DNA of 7,470 bases from an uncultured Collinsella sp. (GCA_947003675.1 CAMQPJ010000057.1:1-7470); one strand, 5' to 3'; positions 1 through 7,408 are shown, numbered from the stretch's first letter. A program made the numbers and translations. Notes: generated from the letters alone by a model not told the origin.

Positions 1-34
1 TCTGGGCATTTTGAAACCGGAGGTTTATTCGTAA
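1..34 (+). CDS. hpt: Hypoxanthine phosphoribosyltransferase, C-terminal end only (partial)
   Basis: Reading from base 2, the codons give LGILKPEVYS followed by a TAA stop at 32-34. Hypoxanthine phosphoribosyltransferases of Gram-positive bacteria typically end in a closely similar G-x-L-K-P-x-V-Y peptide, and hpt lies directly upstream of ftsH in Bacillus and many relatives, so both the peptide and the position agree. The enzyme salvages hypoxanthine and guanine with PRPP to form IMP and GMP in the cytoplasm. Only ten codons are present, so catalytic motifs cannot be checked. The stop codon is one base away from the ftsH start, which implies a shared transcript and probable translational coupling. 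The identification rests on a short peptide plus synteny. Confidence 0.75.
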   Translation, partial: LGILKPEVYS

Positions 35-35
35 G

Positions 36-2174
<2,139 letters not shown>

Positions 2175-2187
2175 CCTTTGTGGCGAA

Positions 2188-2224
2188 AGCCTCTGCGGGG
2201 AAACCTGCGGAGGCTATTTCTTTT
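2188..2224 (+). terminator. Rho-independent terminator of the hpt-ftsH transcript
   Basis: A 12-bp stem (2188-2199 with 2204-2215, two G-U pairs) is closed by a GAAA tetraloop at 2200-2203. It is followed directly by the T-rich run ATTTCTTTT. It begins 14 bases after the ftsH stop codon, which is the expected position for an intrinsic terminator. Confidence 0.9.
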
Positions 2225-2242
2225 GAGCGATATGGGGCCATC

Positions 2243-2304
2243 TGTTGATTGGGGACAGACTTAAATGAGCGTTTTCACGCATTTAAGTCTGTCCCCAATC
2301 AACA
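2243..2304. repeat. Element A: 62-bp palindromic repeat, REP/REPIN-like
   Basis: Two exact 25-base inverted arms (2243-2267 and 2280-2304) are separated by 12 bases, inside which GCGT/ACGC can form a small inner stem. Each arm carries GGGGACAGACTTAAATG. The element lies between the ftsH terminator and the aminotransferase promoter. It has no T-run and is too far from ftsH to be its terminator. Short palindromes with a GGGGACAG core are, from recall, dispersed in many genomes that carry IS200-like REP-associated transposases (RAYTs). No transposase is present here, so the assignment is inference. It could instead be an operator or an mRNA-protecting hairpin. Confidence 0.7.
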
Positions 2305-2324
2305 TTGCTGCGGCACTTTGCTCA

Positions 2325-2339
2325 ACTAAAGCGTACAAT
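2325..2339 (+). promoter_or_regulatory. Promoter -10 region of the aminotransferase gene
   Basis: TACAAT at 2334-2339 is immediately preceded by ACTAAAGCG (2325-2333). Transcription would start near 2346, giving a leader of about 18 bases. No convincing -35 hexamer is found at 16-19 bases upstream. The same ACTAAAG(C/T)G-TA(C/T)(A/G)AT arrangement recurs at the transporter promoter (6334-6348). Confidence 0.6.
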
Positions 2340-2350
2340 AGCGCCTATGC

Positions 2351-2358
2351 GAAAGGGG
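2351..2358 (+). promoter_or_regulatory. Ribosome binding site that fixes the aminotransferase start
   Basis: GAAAGGGG ends 5 bases before the ATG at 2364. This favours 2364 over the in-frame ATG at 2265, which lies inside palindromic element A, upstream of the likely promoter, and has no Shine-Dalgarno sequence. Confidence 0.7.
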
Positions 2359-2363
2359 AACAG

Positions 2364-3548
2364 ATGATCAACGAAACTATGTATGCTCGCGGTGCAGAGA
2401 GCTCCATCATCCGCGAGATTTTTAGCTATGGCCTTGAGCGCAAGGCGCAAATCGGCGCGGAAAACGTATTCGATTTCTCGCTGGGCAACCCGAGCGTTCC
2501 TGCTCCCGCTGCCGTCGCGGAGTCCATCAAAAAGGCGCTTGAACTGCCGAGCGAGCAGCTGCACGGATACACGCCTGCACCGGGCCTGCCGCAGTGCCGT
2601 GCCGCCGTGGCTGAGTCGCTCAACCGTCGTTTCGGTACGAGCTATGAGGGCAAGGACGTCTTTATGACGGTAGGTGCGGCGGCCTCGCTCACCTGCACGC
2701 TCAACGCCGTTACCAATCCGGGTGACGAGGTCATCGTTATCGCCCCGTACTTTCCGGAGTATCGCGCGTGGATTGAGAAGGCCGGCTGTACGTGTGTCGA
2801 GGCGCTCGCCGATGAAGATACGTTCCAGCTGAGCGTGGATAACGTGCTCAAGGCCATTACCGACAAGACGGTAGCTGTCATCATTGACTCGCCGAATAAC
2901 CCGACCGGCGCCGTGTACGCGCGCGACACGTTGACATGCCTGGCGAATGTTCTGCGCGAGGTCAACGCCAAGCGAGATCCCGAGAATCCGATTATGCTGA
3001 TCTCGGACGAACCGTACCGTGAGATTGTGTATGGCGCCGAAGTGCCCTGGGTGCCTTCAATCTATGAGCACACTGTCGTGTGCTACTCGTATTCCAAGTC
3101 CCTTTCGCTACCGGGTGAGCGTGTGGGTTGGATTTTGGTCCCCAATACCAATCCCCAGGCTGCTCGCCTGATGCCAGCCGTTGCCGGTGCCGCCCGCACG
3201 CTGGGGTTCGTGTGCGCACCGGCCCTCTTCCAGCGTGTAATCATCGACTGCATTGATGAACCGAGCGATGTTGAGGCCTATGCGCGCAACCGCACCGCGC
3301 TTACCGACGCACTAACGGAGTACGGCTACACCTATGTTGAGCCGGATGGTGCATTCTACCTGTGGGTGAAGGCGCTGGAGCCCGATGCGAATGCGTTCTG
3401 TGAGCGCGCGAAGAAGTATGAGCTGCTTGCGGTGCCCTCGGACAGCTTTGGCATGCCTGGTTGGTTCCGCCTGGGCTATTGCGTGAGTTATGAAACGATT
3501 ATCAATTCGCTACCCGCTTGGAAACAGTTGGCGGACGAGTATCGTTAA
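2364..3548 (+). CDS. Class I pyridoxal-phosphate-dependent aminotransferase
   Basis: This is a fold-type I PLP aminotransferase of 394 residues, a normal family length, and probably cytoplasmic. It would transfer an amino group between an amino acid and a 2-oxo acid, with aspartate or another common amino acid as a plausible substrate. Visible landmarks, numbered from the ATG at 2364, are SLGNPS at 39-44, GYTPAPG at 68-74, NNPTG at 178-182 (PLP-ring asparagine N179), SDEPY at 214-218 (D215 pairs with the pyridine nitrogen), and SYSKSLSLPGERVG with Schiff-base lysine K245 and phosphate-binding R253. R369 in FRLGY probably binds the substrate carboxylate. The N-terminus beginning MINETMY and the central motifs strongly resemble clostridial proteins usually annotated simply as PLP-dependent aminotransferase. 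The open frame extends upstream to 2265, but those 33 codons cross a repeat and a promoter and are not family-like. The gene appears monocistronic. Exact substrate is unknown. Confidence 0.92.
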   Translation: MINETMYARGAESSIIREIFSYGLERKAQIGAENVFDFSLGNPSVPAPAAVAESIKKALELPSEQLHGYTPAPGLPQCRAAVAESLNRRFGTSYEGKDVFMTVGAAASLTCTLNAVTNPGDEVIVIAPYFPEYRAWIEKAGCTCVEALADEDTFQLSVDNVLKAITDKTVAVIIDSPNNPTGAVYARDTLTCLANVLREVNAKRDPENPIMLISDEPYREIVYGAEVPWVPSIYEHTVVCYSYSKSLSLPGERVGWILVPNTNPQAARLMPAVAGAARTLGFVCAPALFQRVIIDCIDEPSDVEAYARNRTALTDALTEYGYTYVEPDGAFYLWVKALEPDANAFCERAKKYELLAVPSDSFGMPGWFRLGYCVSYETIINSLPAWKQLADEYR

Positions 3549-3570
3549 AAGTAAAGCGCTCTGCTTACAA

Positions 3571-3586
3571 TGTTTTACGTGAAACG
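3571..3586. promoter_or_regulatory. parS-like centromere site (candidate ParB-binding palindrome)
   Basis: TGTTTTACGTGAAACG matches the bacterial chromosomal parS consensus TGTTTCACGTGAAACA at 14 of 16 positions. Within the 14-base actinobacterial core GTTTCACGTGAAAC only one base differs. It sits intergenically, 23 bases after the aminotransferase stop. parS sites cluster near the replication origin, and hpt-ftsH is origin-proximal in Bacillus, which is consistent. One half-site is degenerate, so binding may be weak or absent. It could also be an unrelated operator or chance. Confidence 0.45.
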
Positions 3587-3613
3587 GGGTTTGGTGTTAA
3601 GCCAGGCCCCGTT
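3583..3613 (+). terminator. GC-rich hairpin, possible terminator of the aminotransferase gene
   Basis: A 12-bp stem (3583-3594 with 3602-3613, including two G-U pairs) surrounds a 7-base loop, 35 bases after the aminotransferase stop codon. The following sequence is GT-rich rather than a true T-run, so termination may be inefficient. Its left arm shares four bases with the parS-like site. Confidence 0.5.
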
Positions 3614-3646
3614 GTCTGTGCCGTTGTGTGGTTGGGATGAAGTGGT

Positions 3647-3676
3647 TTTACGACTGCTGAAAGCTATGCGTACAAT
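3647..3676 (+). promoter_or_regulatory. Promoter of the PHP-domain hydrolase gene
   Basis: TTTACG (3647-3652, four of six matches to TTGACA) is 18 bases upstream of TACAAT (3671-3676), which is preceded by TGCG. Transcription would start near 3683, about 30 bases before the start codon. Confidence 0.6.
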
Positions 3677-3713
3677 GAATATACGCGACGGCCACACCGG
3701 ATAAGGAGACCCG

Positions 3714-4535
3714 ATGCCCTACCTTCTTTCTTGTGATATTCATACTCATACGCTGTTCTCCGCGCATGCGTACTCAACCATTGAGGAGAACGTCTATTGG
3801 GCAGCCGAACGTGGTCTGCAGGTGCTTGGTTCTGCGGACCACCTGAGCTCGATGGTTACGGCCTGCCCCAATGACCTGCGTAGTTATCAGTTCTTTATCA
3901 ATCAGGATATATGGCCGCGCATTTGGAGCGGTGTGTTGGTGCTGCGCGGCGCCGAGGCCGATATCGTTTCGCTGGACGGCAGCTTGTTTGGCGAGGACAT
4001 TCCCGTGTCGCTCGATATTGCCGGCGATTCGTACAGTCACCAGCATCCGCTGTTCGATTTGGTGACGCGTAATTTGGATTATTTGGTGGCAAGCGTGCAT
4101 AACCCGCAGTTTGCCGAAGGCGCGACGCTCGCCCAAACAACTCAGATGTATATCAATGCCCTGGAGCATCCCAAGGTGTTCATGCTTGGGCATACGGGTC
4201 GTTCGGGCGTGCCGTTCGATATCGATGAGGTGCTGCTGGCGGCCAAAGCCAAGCACAAGATCATTGAGATCAACAACCATAGTCTTGAGCACGGTACCGA
4301 CACTGAGCATTGGGCCGTATGCCGCAAGATTGCCGAGCGCTGCGCCGAGCTGGGCGTGGGTATTGGTGTGTCGACCGATGCCCACATTGGTATGGCCATT
4401 GGCAAGCTCGAGCACGCCCGCAAGTTGCTCGACGAGATTCACTTCCCGCTGGACCTGATCGTGACGCGCGACCGCGAGACGCTGCTGCGCGAGATGGCGG
4501 CAGCCGGCGTATGCGACCTGCGCAAGGGGATGTAA
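3714..4535 (+). CDS. PHP-domain metal-dependent hydrolase, YcdX phosphatase type
   Basis: This is a cytoplasmic PHP-family metallohydrolase, 273 residues, most likely a phosphatase acting on a small phosphorylated substrate that cannot be named from sequence. The metal ligands expected for a trinuclear site are visible in order: DIHTHT (D8, H10, H12), H18 in SAHAYST, ADH (D42, H43), E81 in RGAEADI, H129 in SVHN, H160 in GHTG, and D222 with H224 in STDAH. Segments such as FINQDIWPR and EINNHS closely resemble E. coli YcdX as I recall it. Between E81 and H129 this protein is about 20 residues longer than YcdX, with two extra histidines (H109, H111). The ATG at 3714 has AAGGAG at 3703-3708. The gene stands alone, with its own promoter, and converges on the RNA methyltransferase gene. 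Histidinol phosphatase or polymerase PHP domains are less likely alternatives. Confidence 0.88.
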   Translation: MPYLLSCDIHTHTLFSAHAYSTIEENVYWAAERGLQVLGSADHLSSMVTACPNDLRSYQFFINQDIWPRIWSGVLVLRGAEADIVSLDGSLFGEDIPVSLDIAGDSYSHQHPLFDLVTRNLDYLVASVHNPQFAEGATLAQTTQMYINALEHPKVFMLGHTGRSGVPFDIDEVLLAAKAKHKIIEINNHSLEHGTDTEHWAVCRKIAERCAELGVGIGVSTDAHIGMAIGKLEHARKLLDEIHFPLDLIVTRDRETLLREMAAAGVCDLRKGM

Positions 4536-4554
4536 CGAGACTCATATGTCCAAC

Positions 4555-4590
4555 GAAAGGGGGGCGGTCCAGACGGGCCGCCCCCCTTTC
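4555..4590. terminator. Shared terminator hairpin between convergent genes
   Basis: A 16-bp, very GC-rich stem (4555-4570 with 4575-4590, one G-T pair) encloses the tetraloop AGAC. It lies 20 bases after the PHP gene stop and 27 bases beyond the end of the oppositely oriented methyltransferase gene. The plus-strand side is followed by TTGTCCT, giving a TTTCTTG tail. The minus-strand tail is less T-rich, so it should work best for the PHP gene and perhaps in both directions. Confidence 0.85.
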
Positions 4591-4616
4591 TTGTCCTAAA
4601 AATCTGCCGGGGTTGG

Positions 4617-6065
4617 TTAGTGGCGCTCGAGGACCGCGACGGTCTCGGTGTGGTCGGTATGAGGGAACATGTCGACGGGCGTGATCTTGAGCAGGCGATA
4701 GCCACCGTCGAGGAGCTGGTGTAGGTCACGCTCTTGGGTGACGGGATTGCAGCTGATATAGGTGATGCGGCGCGGTTTAAGTGCGCAGGCGGCCTCGAGG
4801 AACTCGGGGGTGGAACCGGCGCGCGGCGGGTCGATGGAAAGGACGTCGACGCGCTCGTTGTTGTCGGCGGCATCGAGAATATAGTCGGTCGCATCGTCGG
4901 CCATAAACCAAGCGCTGCGGGTGAGGCCGTTGAGCTCGGCGTTGCGACGTGCGTCGGCAATGCCCGCCGGGTTGCGCTCCACGCCAAGCAGCATAATGCC
5001 GATGCCCTTGTCCTGGGCGGCTTTGGCTGCGCACAGGCCGATAGTTCCGCTACCGCAATAGGCATCCATGAGTACGTCACCCTGCTGCAGATCCATACCG
5101 TCAATGGCGAGCTGATAGAGCAGTTCGGTTTGCTGCGGGTTGGTCTGATAAAACGCGGTGGGGGAGATATCGAAGTCGCAGCCGAGCAGCTGATCGCGCA
5201 TGCACTCGGCACCATAGACGATACGAGTTTTCTCACCCAAGATGGCGTTACCGGGACGGCCATTGATATTTTGGGCAACGGTGACGATATGCGGATCGAG
5301 TGCCGCGACGGCCTCAAAGAACTCCTGTGCATGCGGTAAGTCACGCTGGGCGGTCACGAGTGTAACCATGACCTGGTCTGTACGCCAACCGCAGCGGACG
5401 ACGGCATAGCGAAGCAAACCAAGATGCTTGTCCTCATTAAAGGCGGGAATATGCAGCCGCTCAGCTTCGCGTGCGATGCCGTTGAGAACCTGACGAGCGC
5501 CCGGCGCCTCGACAGGACATTCGGGTACGGCAACGATTCTGTGCGTGCCGCGCTCAAAGAAACCGCAACGGACAGCGCCCTCTCTGCCAGGGGCAAAGGG
5601 AGTGGCAGCCTTATGACGAAAGCCGCGCGGCGCAGGATATTTACCCGGGTCGCCCAGGGTGACGCCCATACCGCGAATAGGATCGACAGTAATGCTCTCG
5701 CGCTCACAAAGCTCGGCAAACAGCTCCTCCATAGCAGCCTGCTTAGCCGCCAACTGCTTTTTATAAGGACGATTGAGCGCCGTGCACCCACCACAAGCCC
5801 GCATGATGGAACAAGGCGATTTGGGATCCACAGCCTTCCGCGCAGGCGAAACCGGATTCTTGTGCGAGCCAGTGGAACGAGTCTGAGGCGCTTTATCCCC
5901 GCCCCGACGAGAGCCAGAACGCTTGGCCTTAGCTTTGCTTTTGGTCGACTTGCTTTTTGCAGCTTTAGAAGAATTGGATTTCGTAGAAGATTTCTCCTCC
6001 TTCGGCCCCTCAGCCGCCTCCACCAAAGCACGACGAGCCCTACGCTCCGCACGAGATTCTGCCAT
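4617..6065 (-). CDS. rlmD: RNA (uracil-C5) methyltransferase, RlmD/TrmA (RumA) family
   Basis: This SAM-dependent enzyme, 482 residues, methylates C5 of a specific uridine in structured RNA, most likely 23S rRNA. C85, C91 and C94 (C-x5-CGGC), with C183 as probable fourth ligand, form the [4Fe-4S] site typical of RumA/RlmD. FYQTNPQQ is at 305-312, SAM motif I DAYCGSGTIG at 335-344, IDPPRAG at 411-417, the catalytic nucleophile C439 in ISCNP, and PHTDHTETV with likely general base E474 near the C-terminus. Residues 1-80 are not a recognisable TRAM domain. They form a Lys/Ser/Arg-rich low-complexity tail, probably disordered and RNA-binding. The ATG at complement 6065 has GGGG about 8 bases upstream, a modest ribosome site. 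The gene is transcribed divergently from the transporter operon. The precise target base (rRNA U1939, U747 or tRNA U54) cannot be told from sequence, so the symbol denotes the family. Confidence 0.9.
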   Translation of the reverse strand: MAESRAERRARRALVEAAEGPKEEKSSTKSNSSKAAKSKSTKSKAKAKRSGSRRGGDKAPQTRSTGSHKNPVSPARKAVDPKSPCSIMRACGGCTALNRPYKKQLAAKQAAMEELFAELCERESITVDPIRGMGVTLGDPGKYPAPRGFRHKAATPFAPGREGAVRCGFFERGTHRIVAVPECPVEAPGARQVLNGIAREAERLHIPAFNEDKHLGLLRYAVVRCGWRTDQVMVTLVTAQRDLPHAQEFFEAVAALDPHIVTVAQNINGRPGNAILGEKTRIVYGAECMRDQLLGCDFDISPTAFYQTNPQQTELLYQLAIDGMDLQQGDVLMDAYCGSGTIGLCAAKAAQDKGIGIMLLGVERNPAGIADARRNAELNGLTRSAWFMADDATDYILDAADNNERVDVLSIDPPRAGSTPEFLEAACALKPRRITYISCNPVTQERDLHQLLDGGYRLLKITPVDMFPHTDHTETVAVLERH

Positions 6066-6104
6066 GAATTAACCCCACTAATTTATAAATTGAAAGCTGC
6101 AAGC

Positions 6105-6110
6105 ATTGTA
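6105..6110 (-). promoter_or_regulatory. Promoter -10 box of rlmD
   Basis: On the minus strand TACAAT is preceded by CACGG and lies about 40 bases upstream of the rlmD ATG. No good -35 hexamer is seen at the usual distance, as at the aminotransferase promoter. Confidence 0.5.
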
Positions 6111-6174
6111 CCGTGCCAAGCTATCAGACGATATGCAAGCGCCCATTTCATGTCAGCGATAAGTCCAACGAAGG

Positions 6175-6311
6175 TTGCCCGCCGGGTGCCGGGGCAGGGG
6201 TTAAGTTTGTCGCGAGTTCCGCACGAACAGGAGAGCACTTAATGTGCTCTCCGTCGTGAGCAGGACTGTAGAGCAGCAAACTTAACCCCTGCCCCGGCAC
6301 CCGGCGGGCAA
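6175..6311. repeat. Element B: 137-bp long palindrome, MITE/REPIN-like
   Basis: Perfect 35-base inverted arms (6175-6209 and 6277-6311) flank a 67-base interior. The interior is itself structured. A 9-bp stem GGAGAGCAC/GTGCTCTCC (6230-6238, 6244-6252) has a TTAAT loop. Outside it, CACGA/TCGTG (6222-6226, 6254-6258) and AGTTCC/GGACT add further pairing, so the whole element can fold into one long hairpin. Arms carry GGTGCCGGGGCAGGGG then TTAAGTTTG. No transposase frame is present. I see no clear target-site duplication. A non-autonomous mobile palindrome mobilised in trans is the favoured reading; a dedicated regulatory RNA structure is the alternative. Confidence 0.75.
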
Positions 6312-6319
6312 ACCCTCCC

Positions 6320-6348
6320 TTGTACTCCATCTCACTAAAGTGTATGAT
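6320..6348 (+). promoter_or_regulatory. Promoter of the amino-acid ABC transporter operon
   Basis: TTGTAC (6320-6325) is 17 bases upstream of TATGAT (6343-6348), which is directly preceded by ACTAAAGTG. The predicted start near 6355 gives a leader of roughly 50 bases. The -35 box begins only 9 bases after the end of palindrome B. Confidence 0.6.
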
Positions 6349-6386
6349 TCTGAACGTTACATGACTCACTTTACCTAACTAAAGTG
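6333..6386 (+). promoter_or_regulatory. Possible operator: three TAAAGTG motifs around the transporter promoter
   Basis: TAAAGTG occurs at 6336-6342, as its complement CACTTTA at 6367-6373, and again at 6380-6386. The last two form a 7-bp inverted repeat with a 6-base spacer, in the leader downstream of the likely transcription start. The first sits within CACTAAAGTG, overlapping the promoter spacer. This spacing suits a dimeric repressor that would block initiation or elongation. The regulator is unknown, and the first copy may simply be a promoter element. Confidence 0.4.
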
Positions 6387-6403
6387 CTATCAAGGGGGAT
6401 ACC

Positions 6404-7264
6404 ATGAATGCCGATATGTCTCGTCGTCAGTTTGTTGGTCTAGCCGGTTCGCTTGCCACGGTGCTTGGCCTCGGCCTGGTAGGCTGCGGCGGTGGTGCCG
6501 ATAAGGGCTCTGCTGCCGGATCTACCGCAGCCAAGGACGCGGAGGGCGCTGCGGAGTCCAAGAAGCTCGTCGTGGGCTTTGACAAGTCCTATCCTCCGTA
6601 TGGTTTTGTAGGCGACGATGGCGAGTACACCGGCTTTGACCTCGACCTTGCCAAGGCCGTTGCCGACAAGCAGGGCTGGGACGTTGAGTATGAGGCTATC
6701 GACTGGGATGCCAAGGACACGCTGCTCAACTCGGGTGCCATCAATTGCATCTGGAACGGCTTTACCATGGAGGGCCGCGAGGACGGCTACACGTTCTCCG
6801 AGCCTTACATGCTTAACGAGCAGGTGCTCGTGGTCAAGAAGGACGCGGGTATCAAGAGCTGGGACGATCTTGCCGGCAAGACCGTGATTACCCAGACTGA
6901 TTCCGCCGCACAGGATGCGCTCGAGGGCGACCAGAAAGATCTGGCCGCGACGTTTGCCATGCTCGATACCATCGGTGAGTACAACACGGCGTTTATGCAG
7001 CTCGAGAGTGGTGCAGTCGATGCCGTTGCCTGTGACCTCTCGATCGCTCAGTATCAGCTTGCCGCCAAGCCCGATGCCTATACGCAGCTCGACAAGCCGC
7101 TGTCCAGCGAGCACTACGCCGTTGGCTTTAAGAAGGGCGACACCAAGTCCGCCGATGCCGTGACCGAGTCGCTCAAGGCACTCTACGAGGATGGCACGGT
7201 CAAGGACCTCTGCGATAAATATGCAGATTATGGTCTCTCCTTCGACAACTGGGTTTTGAAATAG
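6404..7264 (+). CDS. Amino-acid ABC transporter substrate-binding lipoprotein (SBP_bac_3 family)
   Basis: This 286-residue protein is the extracytoplasmic receptor of a polar amino-acid importer. The signal peptide has a twin-arginine motif SRRQF at 6-10, a hydrophobic stretch to 26, and lipobox LVGC with lipidated C28, so it is probably Tat-exported and anchored in the membrane. A Gly/Ala/Ser/Lys linker (29-52) leads to a family 3 solute-binding domain from about 53 to 275. The domain includes the signature GFDLDLAKAVA (77-87), TMEGREDGYTFSEPY (121-135), with R125 a candidate for ligand carboxylate contact, and ACDLSIAQY (209-217) with D211 near the ligand amine site. The fold appears complete. 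The ATG at 6404 has AAGGGGG 5 bases upstream; Met5 (6416) is a possible alternative start. A probable permease gene follows. The specific amino acid cannot be assigned. Confidence 0.93.
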   Translation: MNADMSRRQFVGLAGSLATVLGLGLVGCGGGADKGSAAGSTAAKDAEGAAESKKLVVGFDKSYPPYGFVGDDGEYTGFDLDLAKAVADKQGWDVEYEAIDWDAKDTLLNSGAINCIWNGFTMEGREDGYTFSEPYMLNEQVLVVKKDAGIKSWDDLAGKTVITQTDSAAQDALEGDQKDLAATFAMLDTIGEYNTAFMQLESGAVDAVACDLSIAQYQLAAKPDAYTQLDKPLSSEHYAVGFKKGDTKSADAVTESLKALYEDGTVKDLCDKYADYGLSFDNWVLK

Positions 7265-7369
7265 CGGCTTTCCCAGGCACCCGATTTTGCCGTTCAAACC
7301 GTCGCTTGCGTACATTTAGTACGCGGCGCTCCTCTTTCACGGCAAACTCGGGCACCTGGAAAACCCGCT
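7263..7369. repeat. Element C: 107-bp imperfect palindrome between binding-protein and permease genes
   Basis: Arms 7263-7293 and 7339-7369 match at 26 of 31 positions. The interior contains a second hairpin, GCGTAC/GTACGC (7308-7313, 7319-7324) with an ATTTA loop, extended by CGC/GCG outside it. The layout (long outer stem, short inner stem, 5-base loop) parallels element B, although the sequence is different. The left arm overlaps the last two bases of the binding-protein stop codon. It lacks a following T-run, so it is more likely an mRNA-stabilising or partly attenuating hairpin than a full terminator. It could also be an inserted palindromic repeat. Confidence 0.65.
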
Positions 7370-7400
7370 TTAGCGTTGGGTTCGCTGTTAAGTTGCTGTG

Positions 7401-7408
7401 AAAGAGAG
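7401..7408 (+). promoter_or_regulatory. Possible ribosome binding site of the permease gene
   Basis: AAAGAGAG ends 6 bases before a TTG codon at 7415. The first in-frame ATG (7430) has only AGG two bases upstream, which is too close. The match to the Shine-Dalgarno consensus is modest. Confidence 0.4.

Larger units (their letters stand above)
6066..6403. other. Divergent intergenic region rlmD / ABC transporter operon
   Basis: These 338 bases hold, left to right, the rlmD leader and -10 box (complement 6105-6110), a 64-base stretch in which I see nothing defined (6111-6174), the 137-bp palindrome element B (6175-6311), the transporter promoter (6320-6348), repeated TAAAGTG motifs (6333-6386), and the ribosome binding site AAGGGGG (6392-6398). 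Open frames crossing this region encode the same Arg-Val-Pro-Gly-Gln-Gly peptide from each palindrome arm and are not credible genes. Confidence 0.75.

Noticed and set aside
2265..2363. N-terminal 33-codon extension of the aminotransferase
   Set aside because: The ATG lies inside palindrome A, has no ribosome site, and is upstream of the likely promoter. Homologues as recalled begin with MIN(E/K)TMY.
3566..3571. TACAAT after the aminotransferase stop as an extra promoter
   Set aside because: There is no -35 box, no gene starts nearby, and a hairpin follows at once. The better-placed promoter for the PHP gene is at 3647-3676.
3774..4442. 222-codon minus-strand frame opposite the PHP hydrolase
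   Set aside because: It is a mirror frame of a gene whose metal-binding motifs are all intact, with no independent start signal.
5424..6242. 272-codon plus-strand frame opposite rlmD
   Set aside because: It is a shadow of the methyltransferase gene in GC-rich DNA. Its C-terminus is translated from palindrome B, and no ribosome site or domain is evident.
6148..6369. 73-codon minus-strand frame across element B
   Set aside because: It encodes the same palindrome-arm peptide as the plus-strand frame above, so it reflects the repeat and not a protein.
6440..7315. 291-codon open frame on the minus strand, longer than the gene opposite
   Set aside because: It is fully antisense to a clear binding-protein gene with signal peptide and family motifs. 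Its product shows no recognisable domain, and its start falls in palindrome C.
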